Shown here: positions 1 through 11,119 of the stretch, piece after piece | Layout: each line of letters starts with the position of its first letter | How positions within the stretch are numbered: the stretch's first letter is position 1 | DNA from: Odiellus spinosus | Lineage: Eukaryota; Arthropoda; Arachnida; Opiliones; Phalangiidae | Length of the DNA stretch: 64,000 bases | Assembly: GCA_963920705.1 (NCBI GenBank) | Contig: OY987225.1 | Span: forward strand, 3,484,501 to 3,548,500 | Reading direction: 5' to 3' | Position numbers and translations under genes: made by a program | The notes under the pieces: generated by a model | Database searches by the model: none | The model's input: only the letters and a program-made list of their open reading frames with translations | What the model was told of the DNA's origin: nothing

Positions 1-645
1 CCTCACGGATGGCTTTGTGATAGGCGGTGAGGGTCTCCCTATAGGTCCCCCAATCGCCTGTCCTCTTAGCCTTATTAAAGAGACTACGAGATAGCTTGCG
101 AAGTCTACCAATTTCCTTATTCCACCAGGGAGCTAACTTAGGTTGGTTGATAGACTTCACCGGACAATTCTGATGATAAGACTCAACAATGGCTAGTTGT
201 AAATGTTCAACAGCCAGCTCAAAGTCTATCACCGAGGAGAGTTTAGAACTATATCCTCCAAGTTGAAGAGCTAAGTCTTCTTTATAACCGGCCCAGTCGG
301 CCGTCCTGGGGTTACGAATTTCAGTTAAGACTGTAGCAGGTTTAACTGAGACGGAGAAGCAAATATGCCGGTGATCCGCTAGAGACGGCTCACTGGAGAC
401 ATGCCAGTTCATGACAGAGGACACCACGTTTCCTGTAAACAGGGTGATATCAATGACCTCACTTCTGCTCCTAGTGACAAAAGTTGGTATATTGTTCCTA
501 TTTAGAATATGGAGATTAGTGCTCAACAGGTATTCCATTAAATCATCACCACGTTGGTTGCAGTCACTACTGCCTCACACAACGTGATGTGCATTAGCAT
601 CACAACCTATAATGAGCTTCTTCCCCAATAAACTTTTTTTAACCA
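1..645 (-). mobile_element. LINE pol fragment (endonuclease to RT linker)
   Basis: Read on the minus strand this is the end of an apurinic-type endonuclease and the linker that precedes reverse transcriptase in I/Loa/R1/Jockey-group LINEs. The endonuclease hallmark DANAHHVV lies near 575-600, followed by GSSDCNQRGDDLMEYL, then IDITLFTGNV and SEPSLADHRHI (the conserved SDH-type catalytic box) near 380-470, and PWWNKEIGRLRKL near 95-130. The frame is open except for one TGA where the family has Trp, in DANAHHVV-W-GSSD near 573. The RT lies beyond the left window edge. The fragment starts abruptly next to a TTAGG-like tract. The clade within the I/Loa/R1 group is not decided. Confidence 0.8.
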
Positions 646-668
646 AAACACTTGTGGTTTTCTTTAAC

Positions 669-735
669 CTAACCTCACCTAACCTAGCCTAACTAATCTA
701 ACCTCACCTAATCTAAGCCAATCTAACCTAAGTTT
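669..735. repeat. TTAGG-like interspersed tract
   Basis: A degenerate array of AACCTAACCTCACCTAACC type, complementary to TTAGG/TAGGTTAGGTTA. Similar tracts occur near 1445, 2930-3250, 18868 and 24450. It resembles arthropod telomeric TTAGG but is interstitial and degenerate. Confidence 0.7.
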
Positions 736-2740
736 CACACATATAATTGACGGGAGGGCGGCATTGCGCGGAAGTCGCGGGCGCGCGCGCGATTCAAATT
801 TCAAACGCGCGCGGTTAATTTTGAAACGCGGCGCGGTAGGCGCGTGCAGCCCCTCCACCTGACCTCTGGTTTGGCTTAAAACTAATAGGCTTAAGCATAA
901 ATGATTTCAAAGTTTCTTTTTTTCACCTTTGGCTGATAGAATTGAATACATTTTGGGACGAAGTCCTAAAAATTCCTGAATCGGAGTTCCATCTAGTTCG
1001 TCTTTAAATTTGCCTAGAACTTTCTTGTTCACTTCACTGTAAAGTGGGTGATCTTTCGGATACCCTGAGAAGTCGTACGCGACGCTATTAGCGGCAAAAT
1101 CTTTGTATAGATCGTCCGTCTCGATGTGGTACGTCAGGGAGTCAGTGTCGGTGAAAAGAAATTTTGCTTTGTTACCGTATTGCGCTTTAATTACGTCATA
1201 GTGGAATTGATACATTAGTAGCTTGGACAAGTCGAGGATGGCAAACCCCGTAAAGATCGGTCTGTTGAGGGTGAGATTCTTTTGGAGACTATGGATTCCT
1301 ACCAGGTCATTCTTGAAAACTGTGAAACGTTCAAACGCTGGTGAACTCGCCTTCTTGATGGCTCGTTCCGGGGTTTGGACGAGATCAAAATTGGTGCGAT
1401 TTCTTAGGTTTTCCATAGTTTTACCTATTAAAAAAATATATGTATAGGTTAGGTTAGATTGCCTTCTGAAAATTATATGTTTGAAACTTAGTGTAAATTA
1501 GGTTGCGTTAGTTTAGGTTACGTACCGAAAACGGCATTGTTCATCAGTTTGAAAAAATCCTTCTCGAAATCGTTAGTGGCTTATTTTCTCTTCTCCGTAT
1601 TGAAATCAATGTAGGGCTTCTTCCACGCCCCTTGCGTGAACACTAGGACTCTATGCACTTTATCGATAACCATCCCCTTCGCTACGTAGTATTTGAGGTT
1701 TCGATAGTGAATAACGTATTATTCACGCTTGTGAAAGGATGGGACCAGCTTTGGAAAACTATCCTTTTCCTTAAGACCGAGTTCCCTGAGTTGATCTTTT
1801 GAATATTCAGACAGTTCCTCGGTGGTGACAACACGCTTCTCTGGGGCCAAAGGATAGCAGTTGTGTTCATCGTGAAATTCTTTGGGGTATGATAAGTCCA
1901 CCTCTAAGATATAACCAGTAGAGTCGTCGTCCGGATGCGAAAGGATGACTTCATTGGTGAAATCGGGATAAGGCTGGATCCACTTGAATCCGCTCATAGG
2001 AAGGTTATCGCACATAACCTTACCGTATAGATTATTACAATCTTAAAAAAAGTCACGGTTTTATATAGTACCATTCTAAATATAACCATTTTATATATTG
2101 ACGTTAACATACCCAAGTACCCTATAAAGCTGCTGGGTTTGGAGGGATCGAAAGTTTGCGGTAGATCCCTATTGTTAGCCTCTGCGAATCGATGACTTAT
2201 CATAGAAACCCCTCCTCTTATACCCTTCTCGATAAAGAGATGCATATTGATGTCGAGAAGAAGATCCAGTTTGACTCCGCGCAAGCAAAGCCGGGTCCCG
2301 TGTAAGCGTGAGCGCAATCTAATTTATAATAGTCCAAACACATGGATCGAAAATTTTGAAATATGTCCGTCAGCAACAGGACATCGGATTGGACATACAA
2401 ATTGTGATAGTCGCCTGTGAAAAATACAAAGAAAAAATATTTCTTATTAAAGGACTAATAAAATTAATATATCATATTTTGAAAGTAAAAATGTATATCT
2501 CACCAAGGGTTTTTAAGTTAAACTTATTCCAGACATTGTGAGCGTGAGCGTAATCTTCATCGCTGATACGTTCTTCCGTCAAGGAATTGAAAAACGCCTC
2601 CTTTGGGGGTAATTGTGTCTCGTCAAACTTGTTCTCGTCGTCCATATAATCATAGACATAGATTTGTTTTCTTAACAGAAGTTGAACCTTTTCAGGTGGG
2701 TATACCTTATCATACACGTAAACTTCCCAACACCCCCCTT

Positions 2741-3543
2741 GGTATGTAGCCATAAGCGCAGTTGCCAAAAGAGCAGTTCCCATTTGCGCACTCCCATAAG
2801 AGCGGTTTCTCAAAAGCGCAGTTTTGCCAAAAGAGCAGTTTCCCAAAAGCGCGGTTGCCAAAAGAGCAGTTCTCATTTGCGCATTTCCAAAAGGGTTTTT
2901 TCGTATAAACTCATTTTCTTATAATTGCGGGTAAGGTTAGGTTAGGCTATTTAATCTGTCATTCGTATAAACTCATTTTCTTATAATTGCGGGCTCAGTT
3001 TTTGGACGTCTAATGCTAAAAATTTACAAAAATATTTTAGGTAAGGTTAAGTAGCATAGGTAAGGTTAGGTTAGATTATGGTAGTGTAGGTTAGGCTATT
3101 TAATCTGTCATTCGTATAAACTCATTTTCTTATAATTGCGGGCTCAGTTTTTGGACGTCTAATGCTGAAAATTTAAAAAAATATTTTAGGTAAGGTTTAA
3201 TAGCATAGGTAAGGTTAGGTTAGATTAGGTTAGATTACGCTAGTGTAGGTTAGGCTATTTAATCTGTCATTCGAGATTATGATTTTCGACATTATATACC
3301 GAACTCTTTTAAAAAGAGATTTAAAATTAACTTAAAAATTAACAATGAAAGATTTTGTCTTATGTTCAAGGTATTAGGGTCAAGTATACGAGTATTTCGT
3401 GGACGTCTCTGGTTAAGAAATGATTTGGAGAACTGCGCTTTTGGGAAACTGCGCTTTTGAAATTGCGCTTTTAGGAACTGCGCTTTTGGGAACTGCGCTT
3501 TTGGGAACTGCGCTTTCGGGAAACTGCGCTACTGGCTATAAAC
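2741..3543. mobile_element. Non-autonomous element with arrayed inverted termini
   Basis: An approximately 800-bp insertion in the Polinton polymerase. Its two ends are inverted copies: TAGCCATAAGCGCAGTT at the left matches TAGCCAGTAGCGCAGTT read inward from the right. Both ends then run into short tandem motifs of the form GCGCAGTTTCCCAAAA (left 2755-2895, right 3428-3535, opposite orientation). The target is a C-tract (CCCCCCTT on both sides), so the exact duplication cannot be set. The interior holds two copies of a 149-bp tandem repeat. No ORF of its own. Confidence 0.75.
2963..3270. repeat. 149-bp tandem repeat (about two units)
   Basis: The unit beginning TCGTATAAACTCATTTTC occurs at 2963 and 3112, with a partial start at 2901 and an end fragment at 3262. 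Each unit includes a TTAGG-like tract. It lies inside the insertion at 2741-3543. Confidence 0.85.
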
Positions 3544-4903
3544 CCCCCCCCCCTTAGCCAAGTTTGAAGCGAGCACTTCTAACGAAGCAGGCATGAACCG
3601 TATAGTGTCCAGGAATCTTAAATGACCAAGAGAGAAGCTAATATACGGCTCAGAATTACTAGGAATGCAGTCGATGTCATGATCTTTGATTATGCCGATC
3701 TTGCTCATAATTAAGTGGGCGTCGTACCTGAAAAGAAAAGAAAAATAAGACAAAATATATTTCTCAACAAAACCTAACCTAATTTAAGCAATGTTTTACT
3801 TACTTTGATAGATTATGGAGAAATACGGGAATATGCTTCGGCGGTTTAAGTTTTAGATTACACGAGTTGTGTGCGGTTCCACGGAAAGATCCATTCGTGT
3901 GGTCCCGAACTTTAGAGTCTTTCGTTGTGAATCGACCCTTACATATGTAGCAAGTGTGTGCCGCTGTGAAGGTGTTCTCCTCAACTAATGTTAAGTTCAT
4001 GGGAACATTCACCTTATTTTTTTTGGATAAAAGGTCTTGCTGGACTGTGAGATAATTCAGGAATTTTTCTGTCGCGTCTTTTCCACGATAAGTAACCGGT
4101 GTAGAAGGTTTTCCGTCAGGTCTAACAACAACGTAGCTAAGTCCACAGGATATATGTTTGGAGATGGAAGATGTGGAAGATAACGTCGCGTCTGGATCAC
4201 ATGTGGCGAGTTTTGGTAAAATCGTCTCGAAGTCGGCAAAAATGACGTGCTTTATCTGAGTAAAAAAAAATAATAATTAAAGTATGTATTCAAGTTTGAA
4301 TATAATTTGAATGAGCTTACCGGTTGTTGCCATCCGAATTTTTTGAATTGTAATATAAGCTCCTTTAATGGCATCGTAACTTTTGAGGAGCGTGTAAACT
4401 ACAATCCTTCGCATGTTCGTCTCGATTTTCCTCAGAGTTTGCACCCGAGAAACTGTGTAAACAATAGCGGCAATAATGGGTTTCACCATCATGTCTAGTG
4501 AAATTGCTAAGTAAACGACTTTAGCTGCGTATAAGACAATAATGTTTCTTCTCGCCTTGTATTATTAATAGGAGATTAACTTGTCTATCTTTTGTGACTC
4601 TCTTTTTACTTATATGAAGGGGGAAAATAACCTTTTCGTAGCCGAAAATATTGATGGAAAGACAATTTTTCTCTTCAAATTTTCCCAGCTTTTCCTCATT
4701 AAATTCGAATGGGAATGATAATCCCGATAAGTCGAGTTCGTGGCGGTAGGGCATATATTTCTGTACTCTATCAGGGTGGTCTTTGCCATTGAATGAAAGT
4801 AAATGAGCAAGGATCCACCATATAAAGCATAGATTATCGGTGTTTCTAATGTCAAGTAACGCCCTTTTAGAGGCAAGCCCGATGCCCATTCATCTTTCAG
4901 CAA

Positions 4904-5240
4904 TCAAGTCCATAGCGGAAACATCTTACAAGTTTATCGAAATATCTACGGGGCTGCTAAAAAACTTAAAGTCAAGCCCGCTAAATTTAAAACTGGTGAC
5001 CATGTCAGAATTAGTAAACTTCGTTCGGTTTTCGCTAAAGGCTTCGAAGCCAATTTCTCGGTCGAATTATTTAAAATAACTGGGGTACTAGAAAACAAGA
5101 CGCCACATTTGTATAGGCTTCAAGACTACAATGGTCAATATATAACGGGGCTCTTTTACGCTTTTCAACTCATTAGAACCAAGGTACCCGACCTGTACAG
5201 TATAGGAAAATTCTGAAGAAAAGGAAACGGAAAGGAAAAT
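4904..5240 (+). pseudogene. Polinton integrase C-terminal remnant (fossil)
   Basis: The plus strand encodes the SH3/chromo-like tail of a Polinton integrase: KFKTGDHVRISK, VFAKGFEANFS, then YRLQDYNGQYITGLFY and KVPDLYSI. The catalytic DDE core is absent. It abuts the truncated polymerase head to head at about 4903, so the junction probably records a deletion. Fossil. Confidence 0.75.
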
Positions 5241-5303
5241 TGGAATATTTTGTTTCATTTATTGGCCTACCTAAAGACCAGAATTGTTGGGTTAGTAGCG
5301 ATA

Positions 5304-6611
5304 ATGTCAGACCTTTACCTAACGCTCCCAAGTGATACGTCAATGGATATTTTCCCCGACAACACAATGGCTTCATACGTCACGAAACTACCAAATCCAA
5401 TTACCCTCAAGGGGTCGTGGGAATGCGCTTTGGTTGAACTAATATATACGTCTAGTTTTTTCAACGTGAAAAAGGACACCGCTGCTGAAGTAAACGTCAC
5501 ACGTCGCTCGACATCTCAACCTCCCCGGGGTAACGTTACGAAACTCGGTATGATCGACGTGCCCCCCGGTCATTATCAGTCGATTGACCATTTATTAGGC
5601 GTCATTAATGACGTTGAAATCTGTCTTAGGAATCAAGCGTGCTTTCTCCATGACGCTACGACTGGTTATATCAACCTAAAGACTAAAGCGGCTGGTTTGA
5701 TTGAACCTGTTTTGGCCATCCCTCGCGGTATCGCCGATATCATGGGCTACGAGGATTCCGAACATGTAAACGGGCGGGCCGAAAAACAAGCGCGTATTGA
5801 CTGCCATATCCCTTCTCAATTGTACATTTATACAGATATTGTAGACAATGTAATAGTGGGTGAGCGAGGAATTATCGACGGACCACCGCGTCGTCAAAAA
5901 CATCGCAAAATTGAATCGCCTAAAAAACTTAACTCGAGATTCCCTCTCGGTAAAAACTTGTACGTAACTTTCGGCCTGATAAACTACGATCGGTTCGAAT
6001 TATTTATTCGCAGAGTCGACTCACTGGTCGGATTCTCCATTCCTCTTAACGCCTGGGAAAAGCTGATGGAAAATTACGGGATCCTTCTCAAGGTGACTAA
6101 AACTACAGACGGCTCATCGTGCGAACTATTTCTGGACGAACAAGACGAAAAGTTCTTCTACGCCATGTCCGACCGCTCCGGGATCATATTCACTCTATCC
6201 GGGGATATCGACCAAAAATTCAAAATCACATGCGAAGAAGCGGAACTCCTCAAGGATGAAATGTGTCTCATAAACGAACATATTGGTATTCTGAAATTAA
6301 ACGCTAAAGCCATTGGCTGTATGTTTGGCGCCGTGGAAGACTTGATTGTTTCTTTACACGAGTCCCTGTTTACCAAGAGCTATATACGCGGCAGCACCTC
6401 TACGTGGGAATCAACCGGGCAAAAATTTGATGAAATAATCAATTATATTACGAATTACGTAAGCATGAGCGAAATTTTAAAGAAATTTAACGAGCGGTTA
6501 GCCGCGCGCGAATGTACGTACTCTTTAAGAGACGATAATTTGTTTACGCTGGTATTCTCACAACGACGCAATTTAAAAGAAGCCTTGAGTTGTGCCATTA
6601 AACATTTGTAA
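5304..6611 (+). CDS. Polinton-associated protein, whole ORF (possible minor virion protein)
   Basis: A 435-residue ORF starting MSDLYLTLPSDTSMDIFPDN; the ATG at 5304 is the first in frame. The N-terminal pattern (LPSxxSMDxFPDNTxxxYxTKLPxPIxLxGxWE) is one I associate with proteins encoded next to the integrase in animal Polintons and related elements. Assignment to penton/minor capsid or to another structural role is inference. No membrane segment is evident. An AATAAA signal lies 9 bases after the stop (6620). It is the only long open frame left in this Polinton and looks whole, in contrast to the broken polymerase. Confidence 0.6.
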   Translation: MSDLYLTLPSDTSMDIFPDNTMASYVTKLPNPITLKGSWECALVELIYTSSFFNVKKDTAAEVNVTRRSTSQPPRGNVTKLGMIDVPPGHYQSIDHLLGVINDVEICLRNQACFLHDATTGYINLKTKAAGLIEPVLAIPRGIADIMGYEDSEHVNGRAEKQARIDCHIPSQLYIYTDIVDNVIVGERGIIDGPPRRQKHRKIESPKKLNSRFPLGKNLYVTFGLINYDRFELFIRRVDSLVGFSIPLNAWEKLMENYGILLKVTKTTDGSSCELFLDEQDEKFFYAMSDRSGIIFTLSGDIDQKFKITCEEAELLKDEMCLINEHIGILKLNAKAIGCMFGAVEDLIVSLHESLFTKSYIRGSTSTWESTGQKFDEIINYITNYVSMSEILKKFNERLAARECTYSLRDDNLFTLVFSQRRNLKEALSCAIKHL

Positions 6612-6680
6612 TAACTTTGAATAAAAAAAAAATTGATTTTTGTGAGACTTTGTCTTTGAAACGGTGGTTTTTATTTATGT

Positions 6681-6767
6681 TGAAGCCGATTTTAAGCCTA
6701 TCTTTTTCTAGCCGCCGACCTACCGGGGCTGGTATAGCTGAAGCCGATTTTAAGCCTATCTTTTTCT
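6681..6767. repeat. 29-bp direct repeat, 58 bp apart
   Basis: TGAAGCCGATTTTAAGCCTA and the next nine bases occur at 6681 and again at 6739, near the 3' end of the MULE-type gene. A local duplication. Confidence 0.85.
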
Positions 6768-7959
6768 GAGTAGCGCTTTTATTCTTCAACCCATCAATCC
6801 ATTTTGATTTTGAGAGTCTTGTAGACACCATGTCCGATGTAAAAATTGACAATCCTAAGTGCTTTTGAACTATAAAAATGTGGACGCACGGTATTTCTTT
6901 TGTAACATATGTCGAACATGAGCACGTAATTCCATTTGAAATTGCGTCGGGAAGTTTGTCTATTTTTATGATAACTGAATTACTGTTGTCCACTAGGGTG
7001 CAGCTACTTTTATATTTTACGCTCTTTACAATGTTTTCAACAATTTCATCAGAAAAAACTGGAACTACATATTCATAAATTGCCTTAGCCGCATCTTGCA
7101 AATCGGAAGTATCAAGGGAGAGCCTGGAGAATGAATTTTTGGTTTTTGCTTTAAATTTTTCGTGGTCATTGATGTTTTCAATGTACGAGCACAAAACCTT
7201 CATGTCTTTATAAAAATCATCGAGTGCTGCGTTTCTTTTGCAAATCCCTTTGATTTTTTGGTTGTACGACTCTAATCTATTATTCGTTGATTCTCCCAGA
7301 TTAAAATGTTGTCTCCGATAAGCGTACACCCACATCTCTTTAATAGCAACCCAGTTATCTTGCATATATTTGACGAATTCAGGATATTTGTTAAGTTCCT
7401 CATCCATAATCATTGCTTCAACATTTTCTTTAAAATTATTTTCCGCAATTGAATACGCAAGTTTTTGAGCATACTTTCGCGCTGCCAAGCTCGCGGCTGT
7501 TGTCATTTTAATAGACGATATTTTTGCCTTCATGGCGTTTAACACATGAAATAAGCAAATTTCAATATCAGCTTGCGGAAAAAGTTTTTTAAGTACGCCA
7601 ATTTAACCCAAGTCTTTGTCAACCATAATTGATCTGGTTGTTCTCCAATTTTCGTTATGGGTTTGAAAGGAGTTAAATAGCATTTCAACAAACTCTTTTT
7701 TGCAATTTTTCGCCAAACATAACGCAACAATTTCACTTTGTAGGTTGCCATCTACTACCATTATTATGTACAATGGCATGCCGCATCGATTTAGGCAAAA
7801 CGTGGCGTCACAAAGTATGTGTTCAGGATATTTTTGGAAAACGTCCCTCATACGATCAGTTTGCCAATATACAAACTCTAGATATTTTGTCAAGGGTTCG
7901 ATGGAAATTTCAAGTACCTATATGTAAAAAAAAAAGATATCCAATTATTATAAATTGAG

Positions 7960-8820
7960 AACATTGAAATTCTCTACAGTTAAATGCGGCGGGGTGAAAA
8001 ATCCAACTACAAATTGCATTACAATGCTCTAAAAAGTTCAAAACTAGCCTTTGAAAGCTGAATACAAAACCCACCAAGATATTATTTCAATTTCCTTATG
8101 CTAGTAACTGTCCCTACTCGGTATGGTAAACTTGTCACACCTATAAACATACTTCGATTTTCTCTACAGACAGCACAATATTTTCTTAAACTCCAGCCAG
8201 GTGGCTTATTTTAGTTCCGGTTCGGGTAAGCCACCTACCAAACGGTTTAGATTTGTTTGTTTTTTCTAGTTCAACAATTGTATCAATTAGTTTATCCAAC
8301 AGATAGATTTTTAATATATTAAAAAGTTGAATCATCTAAACAGGCCTTAAGTTGGGTTTGTTATTGTTTGAATGACGAGGCCTGACGAGTGATTTTATCG
8401 ATAAAATTAGAAATAAAGTAGACATGCAACCTGTCTCAATTCGGGCCTCTTCTCGCGCCAACACGTGACTTTCCTTTTCAATAATTGAAAAACACCACAA
8501 AGATGCCGGCGCGCGTGTGATGTCTTTTTTTAAGAATGAATTTACTCTCGCTATAGAAAATAACGTTAAAAAAGTCCGTTTTGATTCGCGTTTCCTGGGA
8601 AAAGTTTAAACGAAATCGATTCGCGATATTTTTATTAATATTAAGTAGATTAGTATTTTTTTGGATATAAAGTAAGGTTTTTAAACCTAGTATTCTTTAG
8701 ATAGAGGCATTATAATAATATAAACTCATAAATAGGTGTTTATGTGGGAACTTAGGCATTGGCCTACAGGAAAGATATATTAACTCATAAACAGAAAATT
8801 ATTAAAAGAATGTTTAGTAA
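7960..8820. other. Gene-less stretch
   Basis: AT-rich sequence between the two halves of the MULE-type gene. The only structure noted is a 10-bp perfect hairpin AGGTGGCTTA/TAAGCCACCT near 8198-8245. No ORF or RNA gene was recognised. Confidence 0.6.
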
Positions 8821-8828
8821 AGTGTCAG

Positions 8829-9133
8829 CATAAGCCTATTAATTCTTCACCCGTAAGTTAGAGTTCCCCATAGAGCCCTTCGTATTGAGCACTATGCTGG
8901 AGAGAGAGATATAAATTTGAAGCCCTACACCACCTAGCGGAAAATCTAGTTAATTCTCCCTACCCCCAACCCCACCTCATTTCTATTGACAGAAAACAGG
9001 ATGTCCTAGCATGCATTGGGAGAGTTTTGAGCTAACACCACTAGATGGATTTGAGTCGCGAGATTGGCCAGTTATTAGCTTAAGGCTAAAACGACCCTCG
9101 TTTGTAACTTACGGGTGAATTCATAGGCTTATG
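8829..9133. mobile_element. 305-bp MITE with 7-bp TSD
   Basis: Terminal inverted repeats CATAAGCCTATTAATTCTTC / CATAAGCCTATGAATTC, continuing into ACCCGTAAGTTA on both sides, flanked by a perfect 7-bp duplication GTGTCAG (8822-8828 and 9134-9140). The CA...TG ends and 7-bp duplication are like those of the larger P-like elements in this window, so a P-derived MITE is a reasonable inference. No coding capacity. Confidence 0.85.
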
Positions 9134-10079
9134 GTGTCAGTTATCTCAATTTTTGATGGTACAAGTTGATGATTCTTTACGAATTAGTGAAGAATTATCA
9201 GTTTATGATTCGTTATAGCTCTCCTTTAGGCCTACTTAAAAGGGGCCCATGTTTTGTTATGATAATGACCATAGCTACATCTTCATATTCCCTTTAAAAG
9301 CATATAGTAAAATTCACGATATATAGGGGCTTCGGTAGTGGCACATAAAGCAAAAACAAAAGGTGATATTCGGCTTGAGAAAGGGACAATATATTGAAAT
9401 GAATTTTTTTTAATAATATTTACCATTTGTGGGTCATCTTTTTGGTCTTTTTGTAATAGATTAAGTAGTCTCTGTGCAGAGTTCGCAATTCCGATATCTT
9501 TGTCTTTCATTGATAGTTTAGACTTAAAGTTTTGGAGCGATTTTGGGATTTCATATCTTCCGGTTTCAGTTCGAACTTCTTGGAGAACGAGCTTGTTGTC
9601 TCCTCTCACTCGACAGAAATCCATAACTTTGGCTTTTTGATCTGGATTAGCTTGGCGCAGTGCGCGATTTGCTGGGTACTTTTCGAATAGTTCAGGGCCA
9701 ATGTCGTGGTTATGATTTAGCTCAATAGAGGATACGTATAACATTTGTAATTTTACACTCGCCGAATACGTTACGTGGGCAGGACAACAGTTAGTAAATG
9801 TGGAGGACTTTCTTTGTCCCTTGGCTTTTGATTCGTATTTTCCAAAGTGTACGCAAACCATTTTAACCTTTTCATACTTAAGTTTTTCATCTAAAGGAAT
9901 GTATACCCCTTTTAACGTTCTGCCCTGCGCTTTTTTATTACGACCTCGACTGTTGTGGCATGTTTATATTTGCTTAAAATGGGGGAAAAGTTATTTTTAC
10001 AGTATTGGAAGTGATTCAATTCACACGATTCCCAGTCCTCGAAAGTTTGTTTCAATTTAAGCTCCATATTTTCTCAAGA

Positions 10080-10770
10080 AAATTATACATGTATTCCGGT
10101 TACAAAGAAATTAATTAGCTCAAAAAGATATGTAATAGCTGTAATGACCTCGGTCCGTTAATGAGAGGACATGGTTCTCATAAACAATATATTCTACTGC
10201 GTCGTTGATGAATATGCCGTTGCATCGCTTACCAGCTGTTTCTAATTATTTAAATCTAGATGGCGCCCTAGTGCACCAGTTGAGGTTTGCGTTCCCTAAA
10301 ACGGCCGCTAGTACGCCAGTTCAGGTTAGCGCTTGATACAAAGCGGAATCTTACAGCTATAACATTGTTCAGATTCAAGTACAAAATAGGGCTAATTCAT
10401 AGGAGTTCAAAAATTAAGCTTTATTTTTTTTGCTCAATCTATATTGTTAAGATTCAAACACACTTCCCTAACCTTTTAAGAGAAGTGATACAATTCTCAA
10501 ATAAATTTTAAGTGTTAATAGACGAATTCGAAATTGAAGAGGAACTTACAGGGGCAACGCGCCACTCTTAAGAGATGTCAGTTTTGTAGTTCCCATTCTG
10601 ATGATCCTAGTGTAATGCGTGGATAGGTGCAAAAGCGAGAGATACAGTGAGGCGCAGGCGCGCCATCTATTTTTGTAATTCATCATTATGTTTGTACCCG
10701 TTAGTAATAGTATATGAGTATAATGAACTCTATTAATTTGTCGGCATCCCAATTTTGGTTGGCGGTGGGT
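10080..10770. other. Gene-less stretch
   Basis: No ORF with family resemblance. A 23-bp imperfect direct repeat (TAGTGCACCAGTTGAGGTT, TAGTACGCCAGTTCAGGTT) lies near 10268 and 10314. Confidence 0.5.
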
Positions 10771-10775
10771 TTGTT

Positions 10776-11110
10776 TTAAACACAATATTCGGTTCGAATA
10801 TCGTTTGGCAAACATCTCAAGAGCGCGGGACACAAAAAGAAAGCTTTTTCCTTGGTCTCTACTCCTAGAGCCTTTAGGCTGCGTATGCTTACTTCGCAGG
10901 TATTAAGTAATTTTCTAAGGGCTTTCAAATTATTAGAGTTAACTACCAGCTGTATTTCCAATAGCTTATTCATATGAGAGTGGATAGCTGGATCGGATCT
11001 TTCGAACCGTTTTTTCAATAAATCTATGGCTAGGTCGTAAGAAGCGTCGGATTGAACTAATCCTTCTACGGCCTTACGGGCCTGACCCTCTAGATACGAT
11101 GTTAAATAGA
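10776..11110 (-). mobile_element. Bel/Pao gag fragment (fossil)
   Basis: Minus-strand sequence matches the conserved gag segment (DUF1759) of Bel/Pao LTR elements: YLTSYLEGQARKAVEGL, LLKKRFERSDPAIHSHMNKL, then LKALRKLLNTCEVSIRSLKALG and CPALLRCLPNDIRTEY. Only about 330 bp survive, with no protease, RT or LTR. It joins directly to the end of the repeat-containing gene at 11120. A broken old scrap. Confidence 0.75.
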
Positions 11111-11119
11111 TAAATTTTT

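Larger units (their letters stand above)
906..4903 (-). pseudogene. Polinton DNA polymerase B (fossil, in pieces)
   Basis: Separate minus-strand blocks match the Polinton polymerase in the expected order. An N-terminal block lies at 4521-4889. A zinc-binding block (CYICKGRF...AHNSCNLKL) lies at 3800-4012. Further exonuclease/polymerase blocks lie at 3529-3753, 2472-2700 and 2218-2400 (SDVLLLTDIF). A motif-A block (ILEVDLSYP...YPLAPE) lies at 1719-2015 and a motif-C block (FTDTDSL) at 907-1416. Some gaps between blocks are AT-rich with TTAGG-like tracts and splice-like borders, so part of the fragmentation may be introns, but the copy is also interrupted by a foreign insertion and truncated at its N terminus. 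It is a fossil and is not assembled here. Confidence 0.85.
906..6611. mobile_element. Polinton/Maverick remnant A
   Basis: A fossil Polinton recognised by protein-primed DNA polymerase B pieces on the minus strand (906-4903), the C-terminal part of a retrovirus-like integrase on the plus strand (4904-5240) and one long plus-strand ORF (5304-6611). Protease, ATPase and major capsid genes were not seen here. No terminal inverted repeats were found. The element is 5'-truncated in its polymerase, broken in several places, invaded by a small element (2741-3543), and its right end meets a MULE-type gene. Moderately old. Confidence 0.8.
6640..10067 (-). pseudogene. MULE/ZSWIM-type transposase, decayed
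   Basis: Minus-strand Mutator-like transposase relative. An N-terminal zinc-type domain lies at 10067-9283 (MELKLKQTF..., then VCVHFGKYES...CCPAHV...HNH). The RNase H-like core lies at 7893-7603 (ILCDATFCLN with the first Asp; SIMVDKDL with the second). A helical region and a SWIM zinc finger follow at 7545-6640 (CSCSTYVTKEIPCVH, CxCx(n)CxH). Frame changes are seen near 9930 (between the first 50 residues and RTLKGVYIPLDEK) and near 7610 (just after VDKDL). A 1.3-kb gap (7930-9280) holding a MITE separates the N-terminal part from the core; some of it may be an intron. TIRs were not found. It could be a transposon or a dead ZSWIM-like host gene derived from one. Confidence 0.75.

Noticed and set aside
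669-735. Possible telomere end
   Set aside because: TTAGG-like units are degenerate, short and interstitial, and similar tracts recur through the window.
2682-2924. Frame encoding repeated KRSFAKRAVSQKR-like peptide
   Set aside because: It is the translation of the terminal GCGCAGTTTCCCAAAA array, not a gene.
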